From NCBI GenBank assembly GCA_030867875.1, contig JAOWCC010001501.1, forward strand, positions 18,257,524 through 18,321,523: a stretch of 64,000 nt of DNA, in the 5' to 3' direction. This DNA comes from Actinernus sp. WN-2022 (taxonomy: Eukaryota > Cnidaria > Anthozoa > Actiniaria > Actinernidae). Positions within the stretch are counted from its first letter, which is position 1. Each line of letters starts with the position of its first letter. Below, piece by piece: positions 44,031 to 55,125 of the stretch. Made by a program: the position numbers and the translations under genes. The notes beneath the pieces are model-generated. The model did not search any database, was not told the origin of the DNA, and saw only the letters and a list, made by a program, of their open reading frames with translations.

Positions 44031-45199
44031 TCCCACAGGGTTCATACAGGAAAGTTATAATAAATTCCATAAATTTGCCATGACTAAATTAAAAAATCAA
44101 GGACTCAAATTAGGTTCTGGAGGAGACAACAAAAACATGTAACATTATCTTTAGCATGTAGCCAGGACTCCATCGGTTTTAAAACAACGAAGTCAAAATC
44201 ATCAAGTACATGTAGAAGATGGATAATGATGAAGAGTGCTGAAACCTACTAATCTATCTAGAATTCTGCAAGGAAAGCCAAGCATCAAAACATTCCAATC
44301 CCAGGCACCAAAAGCCTGGTAAAAAGCCTGGTAAGCCTGGTTAAACCGGGGTTAACCGTGCTTACCCTGAAAGGCCGGTTAAGATAAGCTTGAAAAGGTC
44401 AGAAATTCCAAGCTTTCCCAGACACTGCAGTTCAGGAAAACCATAAAAGCCTGGCCAGCTTGGAGTTGGTTGTATCATTACTAGTTTTGACCTGGCTTTC
44501 CTGGTGAGCCCGGTACAGTTTAACCATAAAGGCCTGGTAAGCCTGGTGATTTAAAGTTCCATAATTCTTCTTCTTGAAGTTTTGACCCAGCTTTCCTGGA
44601 TATTTAGGTACATGTACATTATATACATTGGAAAACCAAAGTCCTTAAAACAGTTGATTTATTGATTGCAATTACTCCAAGGTTTGACCTGGCTTTCCTG
44701 GTACAGTTTAACCATAAAGGCCTGGTAAGCCTGGTGTGAAGTGCTATTTAATTCCAAGTTAATTTAGCCCAGTATACTTTAAAACTGTAAAAGGCTGGTT
44801 AACATAATTATATTAGCCTAATATATTAACTTCTATATTCAGAGTTTTGACTCTGCTTCCATGGAGATCCTGGTATACTGGAAAACCGCAAAATGCATGT
44901 ATTTAAGCCAAGGTTAAATGCAGTTCGAAATAAGAATTTAGAGTTCCATAATTTCAAGTATTAAAATCTGTAAAGCCTGGTACAGGAAAAATGGCACTGA
45001 AAAGCCAAAAAATAATTGGAAATCAATATTTAATTCCAAGTATTAGACCCTGCTTTCCACGAGAACATAATTAGTACAGGAAAACAACAAAGGCTGAAAT
45101 TATTAGTTCTATGACTTCAGAGAATAGGCCAGATTAGTAAATGCACATTACATGTAACTTGTGCAATATCATTTTTGTGTAACTTTTACCCATGTAAAA

Positions 45200-45430
45200 T
45201 AGAGGTGGGACAGAGGTGGGATCCTGCCAATCCCAGCTGGGATTCCAGATGGGATCCCATGTAATTTGACAGGATCCCACCTGGGATGAACAAAATCCCA
45301 CCTGGGATCCCAAGTCTAAAGCCGGGATCTTGGGTGGGACCTCTGCTATATAATTATATCATGCCTGGGATGTTCCAACTCTAAAGCAACAGATGGGATC
45401 CCAGCTGTGACCTGCCAGACAATTGTATCA
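45200..45430. repeat. Array of GGGATCCCA palindromes
   Basis: Short palindromic units of the type CCCACCTGGGATCCC occur repeatedly on both strands, probably a small MITE with repeated arms. Confidence 0.55.
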
Positions 45431-46154
45431 AAATCCCACCTGGTATCCTAGATCTAGATCTATATCTATATAATTACAAAGTATTAAGATTTAAATGGTA
45501 TAATTACAGCAATCCCACAAAATCCTTGACATGCAGTAGTAATAAAACAGCTAGGTCAACAACTGTACTACACAAATTTTTCAGGCTTTGATAAACAAGT
45601 CAAAATGTTTACAATAATTATTACATCATAATTTAACCATACATGTCATGTGTTCTGAAGTTCAACTCACAGAAGCGTAGATTTCATAACTTTTTTCTCC
45701 AGGAAAGAGGAACTTTGGTGACTGGCTGAAACATGAGACTTATGCAGAAATGAAGTACAAATTATCAGTTAAATGAGTTGGCTGGCAGTATATTTAAACT
45801 TCACGTCCACAAGGAAAAACCATGAGGAACATGCTCAGCTGCGATCAATAGAGTGGACTCAACTTTACATGTAATTCCCATTTAATAGAAACAGCAAAGT
45901 CCTGATACAAATCATTGCTGGTTGCAATGTCAAGGCTTCATACAACCAGAAAACATACGATATAGGTTGGTGTTAAAGTTTGTGAGTCCTCACAGGAATA
46001 AAAGTGAGATTGCATGCATGAGAACCAGTTCTGAGTTCTGACAGGCCCAGCCTCGGGTGTTAAAATGCCCTTACGTGCAAGGAAGACACAGCAAAACAGT
46101 TGAAGAGGAGTTGGTTGACCAGTTAATTGCCATATTAGATTCCTCAAATACATA

Positions 46155-47788
46155 CAGTCAAGACGCAAACTTTGTCACGCGCGGAAAGGCAATTGCTGAA
46201 CCGGCTCAGCAATTGCTGTTCGTTAACAGCAATTGCTGTTTTAGAAAACAGCAATCAGCAATATCGTTTTTTGAAAAACGTTTGTAAGTAAAACAGCAAT
46301 TGCTGATTTGCAGCAATATCTCCGATATTCTGACGAGTTTGTACAAAATCGATGTTTTCCGTAATCGTATGCCAAATGGTTTGTTTTTGTTGACGTAGAG
46401 AGAGCCATTTATATGGGGCCCCTTCCCAAGAATTTAGGTTTTTTTAGCATAAAGAAAACTGGTGAATCTGGAGAAGTTTGACCCTTGGCGAAACCCGATC
46501 TAATGACGATCGATCCCGCAATTGTGCGTGCCTATAGTAACGAAACTTCATGCTGTCCTTGCTATACTCCACAGCTCGCTTATAAACGCTTCTGCAAACC
46601 TTTACTGGAAACCTATACTTAAAATATTAGAACTAGCATGAATATGGAAGCCTCAACTTGCGACACAAATAATAACAAAATGATTAGCGGTCACTTGTTT
46701 AGTTCCCTGACTCACGGAACTCGCTTTAAAGTTTGCCGCTAAGTGCAAATCATAACAGTAAATAAACTTTAGCTTCTGTAGTTTGACATTTTCGGTAGAT
46801 CCCTTGTGTTGTTAAACGTTTCGGCTGAAATTATTGCAACTGTTTGAAGTCCTGGCATGTTTTTCGAAAATTAAAATCTCAAGTTCTCGGAGTGTGAATT
46901 TTCACGTGCAATCAGTCAGGCGTGAAAGTGACAGTCTGACTTTTGACGAGTCTGTCAAATCGCTGAAACTTTCTGGGAATGTGAACACAGTTTTGAAGCC
47001 AATTCATAATGAAAAGACGTGCAAAAAACTCTATACTCTTACCAGAAAACCTCTACTGGGAATGTGGTATTCCTGTTGAATGCAAATTGCGCTTTTATAC
47101 ATTGAAAGTTTTCCAAAACAACAATCGCTAAACGCACGTGCAAGTCAAAGACGCGGATCAAACTTCAAGTATCTGCAAAATCAAGGAAACCTGGCAAACC
47201 AAATACATGTAATCAATTAATAAATACTGCCACAAACAAAATCAAATGGTAAAAGACATCTCAATGTCTGTGAAAGTAAGTTAATTTAAAAAATATTACC
47301 CGAAACGCTGTCGAAATAACTTGCCGTGCGCAAATTTTATTTAAGCTTATTAAAAAAGCGTTCATTTCTATTTGGATCTCGAAGTTCTTTCATTGCATTG
47401 GTCTTGTAACTTTTTGCGTTGTTTAACTTCTAGCTGTTGAGCCGAAAAGTGGGGCATCAACTTCTTAAACGTTTTGTGCGTTTTTGCGGTTGAGCGAAAA
47501 AAAGCGGGTTATCAACTGCGTGCAGATTCTTTCGATGTTCAAGATAGTGATCGAACCAGGTAAACTAAATAATTACGAATCAGGGTTTTGTACAATCAAA
47601 TCAGCAATTGCTGTGCCGATATATCATTTGAAAAAAGGCAAAAGGCAATATCGTATTTTAGAAACAGCAATATCGTTTTTCAAAAACAGCAATATCGGCG
47701 ATATTGCTGAGCAGCAATTGCTCTTAAAACAGCATTTGCTGCTCAGCAATATCGGGGCAATAGCGTGAAGAAGTTTGTGTCTTGACTG
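46155..47788. mobile_element. 1.63 kb element with CAGTCAAGACGC ends and TA duplication
   Basis: CAGTCAAGACGCAAACTTTG at the left has a close inverse at the right (TTTGTGTCTTGACTG), with TA on each side. Both ends carry arrays of GCAATTGCTG and GCAATATCG. The middle is AT-rich and non-coding. TA targets and a CAGT start are common among Tc1/mariner elements. Confidence 0.68.
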
Positions 47789-48312
47789 TAGCCAGATTAT
47801 TTCACAAATTAATCCTCAGATAAAGCACTGATCCAGCCAGCTCTGGTAAAGTTCTCAACAACAAACACAGATGGTGGTTGCGAACTCATCCCAGGATGCA
47901 TTGCTTATCCAAAGACCGCTGACGTGAATTGTGTGGGCACAGCATGCCATTTTCAAAACTATATAACAACTTCGATTCGGCGTCTCTTGTATAATATTGG
48001 CTTCCAGACTGAGCAAAGGGTTTTCAAAACACATGGGAGATAGGGAAACTATAAAGGTAAGATGTGATCATTCAATTGTTGTGGATTGTAACAAGAACAG
48101 ACAATAAAAATTATTGCACTAAGTTATCATACTTTTAGTTCAGCTGTTGTTTGAACAACGGTTTCGATCATGCCTTGTGGTCTTTAACTTATCCATTTTA
48201 ATGACCAAAGCCATACAAAAAGTTTACCATGTTTATGTAGAGTGAATCTTTTAGCAAAAGGATCAATCGAAATCTTGTACTACTGACTACTGTTCAGAGA
48301 GTGAAATGTCTC
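47789..48312. other. Non-coding stretch inside the composite element
   Basis: No gene or clear repeat recognised. Confidence 0.35.
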
Positions 48313-48573
48313 ACACCTATCAATGTTAAGCCCAAGTTGGGTGGGGGGGGGGGGAGATTTGACAGGCAGGGCTACCCTGAGGATGGGGATTTTGACATAT
48401 GCTGCCTGCCCACGGTGGGACTATTTATAGCAAACACAAGGAAGATGGGACAGATACATGTATTTGATATTTTTGACCATACGTGCTGTCCCGAAGGTGG
48501 GGAATTTGACATTCTTTTGGGAGAAAATGTCAAAACCCCATCCCCTCCACTCGGGTTTAACATTGATAGGTGT
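48313..48573. mobile_element. 261-bp MITE with ACACCTATCAATGTTAA ends
   Basis: ACACCTATCAATGTTAAGCCC-type left end (starting 48313) and its near inverse at the right, with poly-G/C-rich subterminal parts. The interior repeats a GGGGATTTTGACAT-like phrase. Confidence 0.65.
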
Positions 48574-49620
48574 ATGAAGACTGATATTTTAACTGAAATT
48601 TCACTTTATACAGCAAAATGGAAAATTTCTTTTTAGAATTGAAATTTCATGTGTTTATACATATTTGCAATTCAAACAAATTCAGTCAATTTCACTTTAT
48701 AGCTAGGTCTAGTGGAAATAAAATTTCACCTAAAATTCCAAACTTGACAAAAGTAAAATTTCACTTTTTTAAGGGAAAAATTATTTTACTTCACCACATT
48801 ACAATCTTTTCGACCAGTACATGTATGTGTAGAAATAGAATACTATACAATTTTGGAAAATAACTGTTGCTATCTACATCCCTCCTATTCAGTAAACTAT
48901 AACATCTAACTGTCTTCTATTATAGGCACAGCACTTTATGTCACTTGATGACTTGCAAGTGCTTGAACAGGAAGAGGTCTATCAATTGCAGATCAGATCA
49001 AGAACATGAGCTAGAAATTGTGTGGATTCAGTTTTAGTGAGTCAGTGCACTACGAGGCTATAAAATCTATAGCAAGTTTATTATTATTGTATTTTTAAAA
49101 TAGTTTGCAATTATTTTAATTCTGCCATGTTTTGTGGTAGAGGTCTTTTATTAGATTTTATGTTACCAGACTGTAGCCAGGTGTTTAATCATACCAGAAC
49201 AGCTTATAACCAGGATTTTATGGTGTATCATAACAATCTGGTTATACTAGGCCATTTCAGCTTTTTTGAGCCCTCCATCTCTTTATTAAATTGATTGAAA
49301 AACTGACTACTGTAAAAGCTCTATTAGGACCGGACCTCTCTCTAATAAGCCCACATATTAACACTAATTCTTAAATAAGCCCCCTCTCTATTTTAATTTA
49401 GCTCCCCCTTCCCATCCTACCCAATCTTAAAAACAAGACATGTAGAGACTATATTTTATTATTTTACATAACATCCCCCCCCCCCCCCCCCCCCAAAATA
49501 CAGTTTCATGTGAGTAGCAGAACAGTACGGACTGTGATTTTACCATTATGGTTTCACTTGAACTCGAACATTTATGGGTACAGAAGAACATAGTGTACAT
49601 TTTCCTGTTAGGTCACATTT
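48574..49620. other. AT-rich stretch with poly-C run
   Basis: Contains AATTTCAC-type short repeats near 48590-48780 and a poly-C run at about 49475-49494. No gene seen. Confidence 0.4.
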
Positions 49621-50877
49621 ATTAACGGATATCCGTTGAACGGGCAAAAATTAATGGCTAACGAATGGACAGCAAATGCTTTTACAGAGCGTTCAAATGG
49701 TTTAGTTAATGGTTCTAACGGACAAGCTAACGGCTCTAACGGGCAAGCTAAAATTTCTAACTGTTTACCAAAGCGTTCTGACGGGCAAGCTAACAGCTCT
49801 AATGGGCAAGCTAAAATTTCTAACGGTTTACCAAAGCGTTCTAACGGGCAAGCTAAAATTTCTAACGGTTAATTACCAAAGCATTCTAACGGGCAAGCTA
49901 ACGGCTCTAACGGATGGTCTTGGCTAACTAACGGTTTATCAAAACATTCTAACGGATGATCTTGGCTATCTAACAGTTTATAAACAAAACGTTCTAGCGG
50001 ATGATCTCGACTCTTTGGTAAACAAAACATTTGTGCATTCTGTCACCAAAAGACAGGATTGCATTACAAAACACCGCCCCAGCACTGGTTTGGTGTTTTC
50101 CGTTCATCTGATAAACTTTAGCTTCTGTAGTTTAAAACTCAGATCCGCTGTGTTTGTTTTGTGTTGAGATCGCACAAAACAATTATCTACAGATAAAATT
50201 ATTTTAGAAATAGAGATGCTTACGGAATCAAACGGTTTGAAAATTTTCACTTCATTTACTTATCTGAACAGTTTCCACATGATGCAAAAAATGGTTTGAG
50301 TCCATAGTTCTCGATATTCACAGTTTTAATTTGTTGTCTGTTATTTAGCGTGAGATCAGATCGCACGAACCGTATCAAATCTTTTGGAGTTTTGATTTCA
50401 GCTTTTTTACTTCATCACTTTGTGAGGAGTTAATGAAACATCCAAACCTGCAGGTATGTCGGCATGTCTCTCGTTTTATAGCGTTCGGAAAAGCATATAA
50501 AGGCGATCGCACGTAATCCGAGTTTCTAAACTTGTTGTGTGACTTGTATGTAGCTAACAGATGATCGCCAAAACCAACGGTGTTTGTCGAACTATTTAAA
50601 TGCCCAATGGATGAATACTTTGATCGATCTAACGGATGAGAGTTTTGATCTAACGGATGGAAATTTTTATCTAACGGATGAAAACATTAGTCAAAGTATG
50701 GCATGGACAGAATTTCTAACGGATGTTCTAACGCTTCTAACGCTTTCTCAAACCGTTCAAATGGCATTGACAAAATTTCTAACAGTTGTTCTAACGATTT
50801 CTCAAACCGTTTTAACGGATGTACAGTTGTACCTAATGGGTGACGAACGGTCTGGCCCGTTTAACGGATATCCATTA
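49621..50877. repeat. TCTAACGG-rich element flanked by long direct repeats
   Basis: Inverted ends TAACGGATATCCGTT and its near inverse bound 1.25 kb with arrays of TCTAACGGGCAAGCTAA (49700-49920) and CTAACGGATG (50620-50830). Imperfect direct repeats of about 25 bp (GTGTACATTTTCCTGTTAGG at 49593, GTGTATGTTTTCCTGTGAGA at 50878) sit immediately outside. Confidence 0.65.
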
Positions 50878-51410
50878 GTGTATGTTTTCCTGTGAGAGGT
50901 CACAAATTATTTAAAAGAGTTTTACCAGTAAGGCTGGGGTTTACCAGGCTATACTGGCAGACGGGCTTCATCTGGAGTTTTATCAGGCTAATTACCAAGC
51001 TTTAACTGGGGTTTTACCAGGATTATCAAGCTTTAACCAGGGTTTTACCAGGCTAACCAAGCTTTAACCAGGGTTTTACCAGGCTTACCAAGTTTTGACC
51101 GGGGTTTAACCAGGCCTTAACCAAGCTAAACCTGGATCACCAAAGCTAATATCAGGGTTTAACCAGGCTTACCCTTGTTTAATCTACGTTATCCAGGTTC
51201 TTTTAAATTGGCCGGGCTACCGGGTATATCTGGCTAACCCAGGTAACCCTGGTAAATTTTTCAATGGGTAAAGCCTGGTAAACTTACCGGGCTACTCCGG
51301 TATTTTAACCAAACTTGAACCCCTGTATTACCGGGCTTTTGGTGCCTGGGATGGTCAATGATAAAATTCCATGACTTGACATTTTTGCAAATTTCCATGA
51401 GTTTTCCAGA

Positions 51411-51536
51411 CCTGGGCCGGGTTGTTCAAACCCCGATTAGTGCTAATCCAGGGTTAATTTCCATGACAACCAATAGGTTTTGTGCAGAGTTAATCCAGGA
51501 TTAACACTAATCGGGCTTTGAACAACCTGGCCCAGG
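51411..51536. mobile_element. 126-bp MITE of the GGGCCGGGTTGTTC family
   Basis: CCTGGGCCGGGTTGTTCAAA is mirrored by TTTGAACAACCTGGCCCAGG. The interior arm GATTAGTGCTAATCCAGG is itself palindromic. Same family as 16576-16685. Confidence 0.75.
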
Positions 51537-51593
51537 AAAATATTTTTGAAATTCCATGTCTTTTCGTGACTTTCCATGACTGTGTGAACCCTG

Positions 51594-51950
51594 TCCCAGT
51601 CGAAGATATCAAGTAATAGTTTTGAGCTTGTCATATAATCAGCATTGAGAATTAAAGCCTAGCAGCCCTGTTTTGAATTTTTGTAGTTTTTCAGATAGAA
51701 ATTTATCAGAGGTATCCCAAACTTCACAACAATAGTCCATGTGTGTCTGGACAAGAGAATCATAAATTTGTATTAGTGTGTCTTGGCACACAAATGGTCT
51801 AATCCTCTTTAGTGCCCTACACCTGACACTATTTTCTTCACAATATAATTAATGTGGTCGTCCCATCTTAAATATTTATCAACTATAACCCCATTGATAA
51901 AGTGGTTCAATCGAACTAAAATATGGCTCTCATGCACAAACATGGACATT
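51594..51950 (-). mobile_element. LINE, part 2 (reverse transcriptase C-terminal part)
   Basis: Minus-strand code contains KYLRWDDHIN, ALKRIRPFVCQDTLIQIY and VQTHMDYCCEVWD, the usual W..HI...RP...L..IY...P..DYC..VW sequence of CR1-like LINEs. It leads into the part at 44030 once the 7.56 kb insertion is disregarded. Confidence 0.82.
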
Positions 51951-52019
51951 ATTCTGACAAGGAAATATTGCTGCTGTTACGGTATTAGTATTGCAGCCTA
52001 ATAATTATGGTTCATACAA

Positions 52020-52413
52020 GACTTTCATAATGGTCGCCTCCTAATTTGCATATGTGATTTTCCGTTTTGGTTGTTTATCCACATTTATAGAAAATATGAA
52101 CATTGCCATGTGAAAGAGCATGTCGACATTAGTGAACTTGTGAAAGTTGAGTGCTGTAGCTTAAAAAGCAATGAAGTTACAGCCAGTTGAAATTAGAGAG
52201 ATTTGTATGAGAAAAACAACGGAGGCCTTTCTAGCCTCGCTTTCATGCTTGTAGCTCAACAGCAATTCTCCACATTGCTAAAACTCAAAACTATTACTAG
52301 TTTTAATGTGATATTTCATGTGGTAGCATTGGTTTCCCTCTACAGATTTATCTTCCAAATTATGCAAATTAGGACCAAATTATGCAAATTAGGAGGCGGC
52401 CATTATGAAAGTC
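52020..52413. mobile_element. 394-bp inverted-repeat element
   Basis: GACTTTCATAATGGTCGCCT, followed by CCTAATTTGCATA, is mirrored at the right end. Lies in the ERM intron. Confidence 0.65.
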
Positions 52414-53221
52414 ATGTATTCTCAAAAGAAAAACAAGGAAATACAATGTACCTTGTTTGCTAAACTTGCGAGGTAAATGTGATATGGACTTACTGTATAA
52501 ATGTGTAGCAGTGAGCTTCAACTGTGCTCTCATCGGTGAAAATAGAGTTAGCCAACTGTTCTCAAGCAGCATTACATTGTATAAGCATTCGCAGGAAAGT
52601 ATTAAGACGTTTATTACCCTTGCAGTGTTTACTTCTCAGACTAATTAACATTTTCTTCCAATCATCGCCATGCTATTCGATTCAATAAACAGAAATTTCC
52701 AAACCCAGGTAAGTTGTTTCTAATTTTGCAGAAGTTGGTATTCTAAAAATGTACACTTTCATGATTGAAATAAAACAGCCACTTAATTCTTCAACGGCCA
52801 TGAAAGACGTCTGAATGAAGCGAAAAATTATTGGCAGTTTCTGTAGGTAATAATTTTGCTTTTTCATCTAAAATTGTCCCACATCTCTTTATCCATTTAA
52901 CCCTTCAAAAGTATTCATAAGATTAGTTGGATTGGCTTGATTGTGTGTTCACTAAATACATATACATTCACGGTTCGCTCTGAGTTTGCAGAGTTCGCTC
53001 AAACTTTAAGACTGTACGAACCATGTAAAAAATCTCTCATTTGGTGTGTGCAAGCCTAATTTCAAGCCCAGTGGGCCTGAGGCACATTCAGAACAAAGCC
53101 ACATGCATTATTTCTATAGCTGTCCTACACCAGAAAGGTAGCAGAACAGATCCACCAATATTGTGAGAAGGAAGTAATGCTGAGAACATCCAAGAGAAAA
53201 GAACGAATGGATAAAAAATAC

Positions 53222-53302
53222 CTTCCAGAACCGGCTGTAGAGTTTAGTCAGTTTTTCAAGCTTCACTGATGTCCGTTCCACCTTTGACTTTGCTGTTTCA
53301 TA
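53222..53302 (-). CDS. Possible extra ERM exon or exon of a nested gene
   Basis: An 81-base open segment on the minus strand with a good acceptor (TTGTCTTCAG|TATGAA, 53302) and a GT donor (GGAAG|GTATTT, 53222). It encodes YETAKSKVERTSVKLEKLTK followed by LYSRFWK, a charged helix. It is phase 0 at both ends, like the ERM exons at 57515 and 43297, so it could be spliced in as a cassette without changing frame. A resemblance to coiled-coil regions of kinesins is weak. RNA data would decide. Confidence 0.42.
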
Positions 53303-54523
53303 CTGAAGACAAGGTGATCAGGCCACAAGGAATTAAGTAGAATACAAGAAAAGAGAATGAAAGTACAAAAAGAAAGAACTTGGATTGCAAAGTAAGCAGA
53401 GGAAAATACAGAAAGAACAAGAAGAAATTACTCAGTATTCTAGAGACCACAAATGCTTCTATCTCTGAAAACCAGAGAAGGGTTTTAACAAGCTTAATCA
53501 GACATTCCAATGAGCATGTCTTTGTAATTCTATTCAGCTTGCTCTACAAGTCATGTACATGTGATGGCTGCACTAAAAGTTGTAATGGAAACATCTCTTG
53601 GCTCTCATTAGGAGAATCAATTCTTCATGTAGTCATTCAGACATTAGCAGTAGTGCTACAAATGTATATACAAAGATGTAGAGACAGGGGTGTAGCTAGG
53701 TTTAGAGATAACAGGACCAAACATAACAATAGAGGGGCCATTTTTAAAGTTGTGTACTTATTTTCTGAGCACTTCAAATGCAGGCCATTACTGAAATTTC
53801 CCTGGCTATTAATAATACACATCCCTGAGCGTGTTGGTATTACAAACAAATCAGTCATGTCTGCAAATTGTCTTTCTCTACCCTTTTCTTTCCTTGTTTC
53901 ACATATGTGACCCTCCATGCGAAAACCCGGCTTAAGTAAATCAGCGAGATGTCAGTTTGCCATTTTAATGCATTTTTGACCGTTGGGAATGCATTTCATA
54001 ACATTCCCAGTGCGTTGGATATCGTTACCAACGAGTTCATAAAACGTTCTAAAACATTGCAATGAATCTGTACTCCATTCCAAATCATTTCAAAACCGTT
54101 GGCATTTATTCGATAAGCGTTGTAAAACATTTGTCAACCATTTCAAATCATTTTCAAATCATTGGCGTTTATTCGGTAAGCGTTGTGGAACATTTGGCAA
54201 GCATTCCAAATCATTACCAAATCGTTGCCATTCATTCGATAAGCGTTGTAAATCATTTGTCAACCGTTCCAAATCATTTCCAAATCGTTGGCATTCATTT
54301 TTCGTACTTGTACGACATTAAATTTGGCAACCTACGTACACCACTGGCGCTCATTCGGCAATCGTTTTGATAAGATAATCGAACTGGCAAGCAATCCAGA
54401 ATTAAGATTCATATCACAAAAGGGCAATGTAGAAACTTCTCTGATATTCTTATACAGTCAAGTAATACTGACATGTCGACTTTTCACGGCGTAATTTTGT
54501 TTACTACCATTTGCAAGCTACCG

Positions 54524-55125
54524 TTAAAGTGCCACTACGACGAAAATTTACCATTTCGATTTGCCACTTTTTCAGTGTCTATAGGTCAATCAGTATTAGA
54601 AATATCCGAAATAGTAAAAAATATTCCCAAATGGGCATCTTAAACCACAAATTTTAGGAGAGTTTACCGGTAAAATCCTGTCCGCCATTGCTGGAAGCCG
54701 TGCCCTTTGTTCAGCTTTAAACAAAGGTTTATTCACCGGAAGTGATGTCATACACTTAACACGACAACCTCGTGGCACGAAATAGCGTGCATAAAAAAGT
54801 AGCCAACCTCGCAAAGATAAATATAACTTTCTTCTTATGTACGTGAAGACGTTTTTAGTAGAAATATGCCTCCAGGCGTTGTGTTCTGCAGGCGAGCGTT
54901 AAGTGTATGACATCATTTCCGGTGAATAAACCTTTGTTTAAAGCTGAACAAAGGGCACGGCTTCCAGTAATGGCGGACGTGTAGATTCAATATTCGGAGC
55001 TAAAAAAATAAGACTTCCTGTCGTTGTATCGAAAAACAATTTGAACTGGTAATAATATATGAACTCTACTTTATGAATATGCAAAAACATTGATATGTCA
55101 AAATTTGATCGTAGGGGCACTTTAA
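54524..55125. mobile_element. 602-bp foldback element at TTAA (piggyBac-like)
   Basis: Bounded by TTAA on both sides; ends TTAAAGTGCCACTACGACG and GATCGTAGGGGCACTTTAA. An inner palindrome has arms of about 85 bp (54680-54762 and 54898-54980), containing TTCAGCTTTAAACAAAGG. Related end at 8538-8670. Confidence 0.8.

Larger units (their letters stand above)
44300..51350. mobile_element. Second-level inverted-repeat element (7.05 kb) with AAGCCTGGTAA arrays
   Basis: CCCAGGCACCAAAAGCC at 44300 is mirrored at 51334-51350. Both subterminal regions (44310-44760 and 50925-51330) are degenerate arrays of AAGCCTGGTAA / TTTACCAGGCTT in opposite orientation. This is a foldback-like design expanded by internal insertions. 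Confidence 0.7.
44036..51593. mobile_element. 7.56 kb composite element inserted in a LINE
   Basis: CAGGGTTCATACAG at 44036 is mirrored by CTGTGTGAACCCTG ending at 51593, and TCCCA is duplicated on both sides (44031-44035, 51594-51598). Phrases like CCATGAC and TGGAATTT fill the subterminal regions. The LINE reading frame becomes continuous when the element plus one TCCCA is left out. No transposase is recognised inside; most of the length is other elements. Class undetermined. Confidence 0.78.

Noticed and set aside
45665..45719. Possible 55-base exon on the minus strand (QSPKFLFPGEKSYEIYAS)
   Set aside because: The splice sites look acceptable, but the phase does not fit the ERM gene and it lies inside nested transposons.
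49636..49927. ORFs with SNGQAK / LTGKL repeats
   Set aside because: They arise from the TCTAACGGGCAAGCTAA array in two frames and lack any gene structure.
53637..53918. ORFs on both strands at 53.4-53.9 kb
   Set aside because: Low-complexity, mutually overlapping frames with no domain; one end runs into the terminus of the 3.33 kb element.
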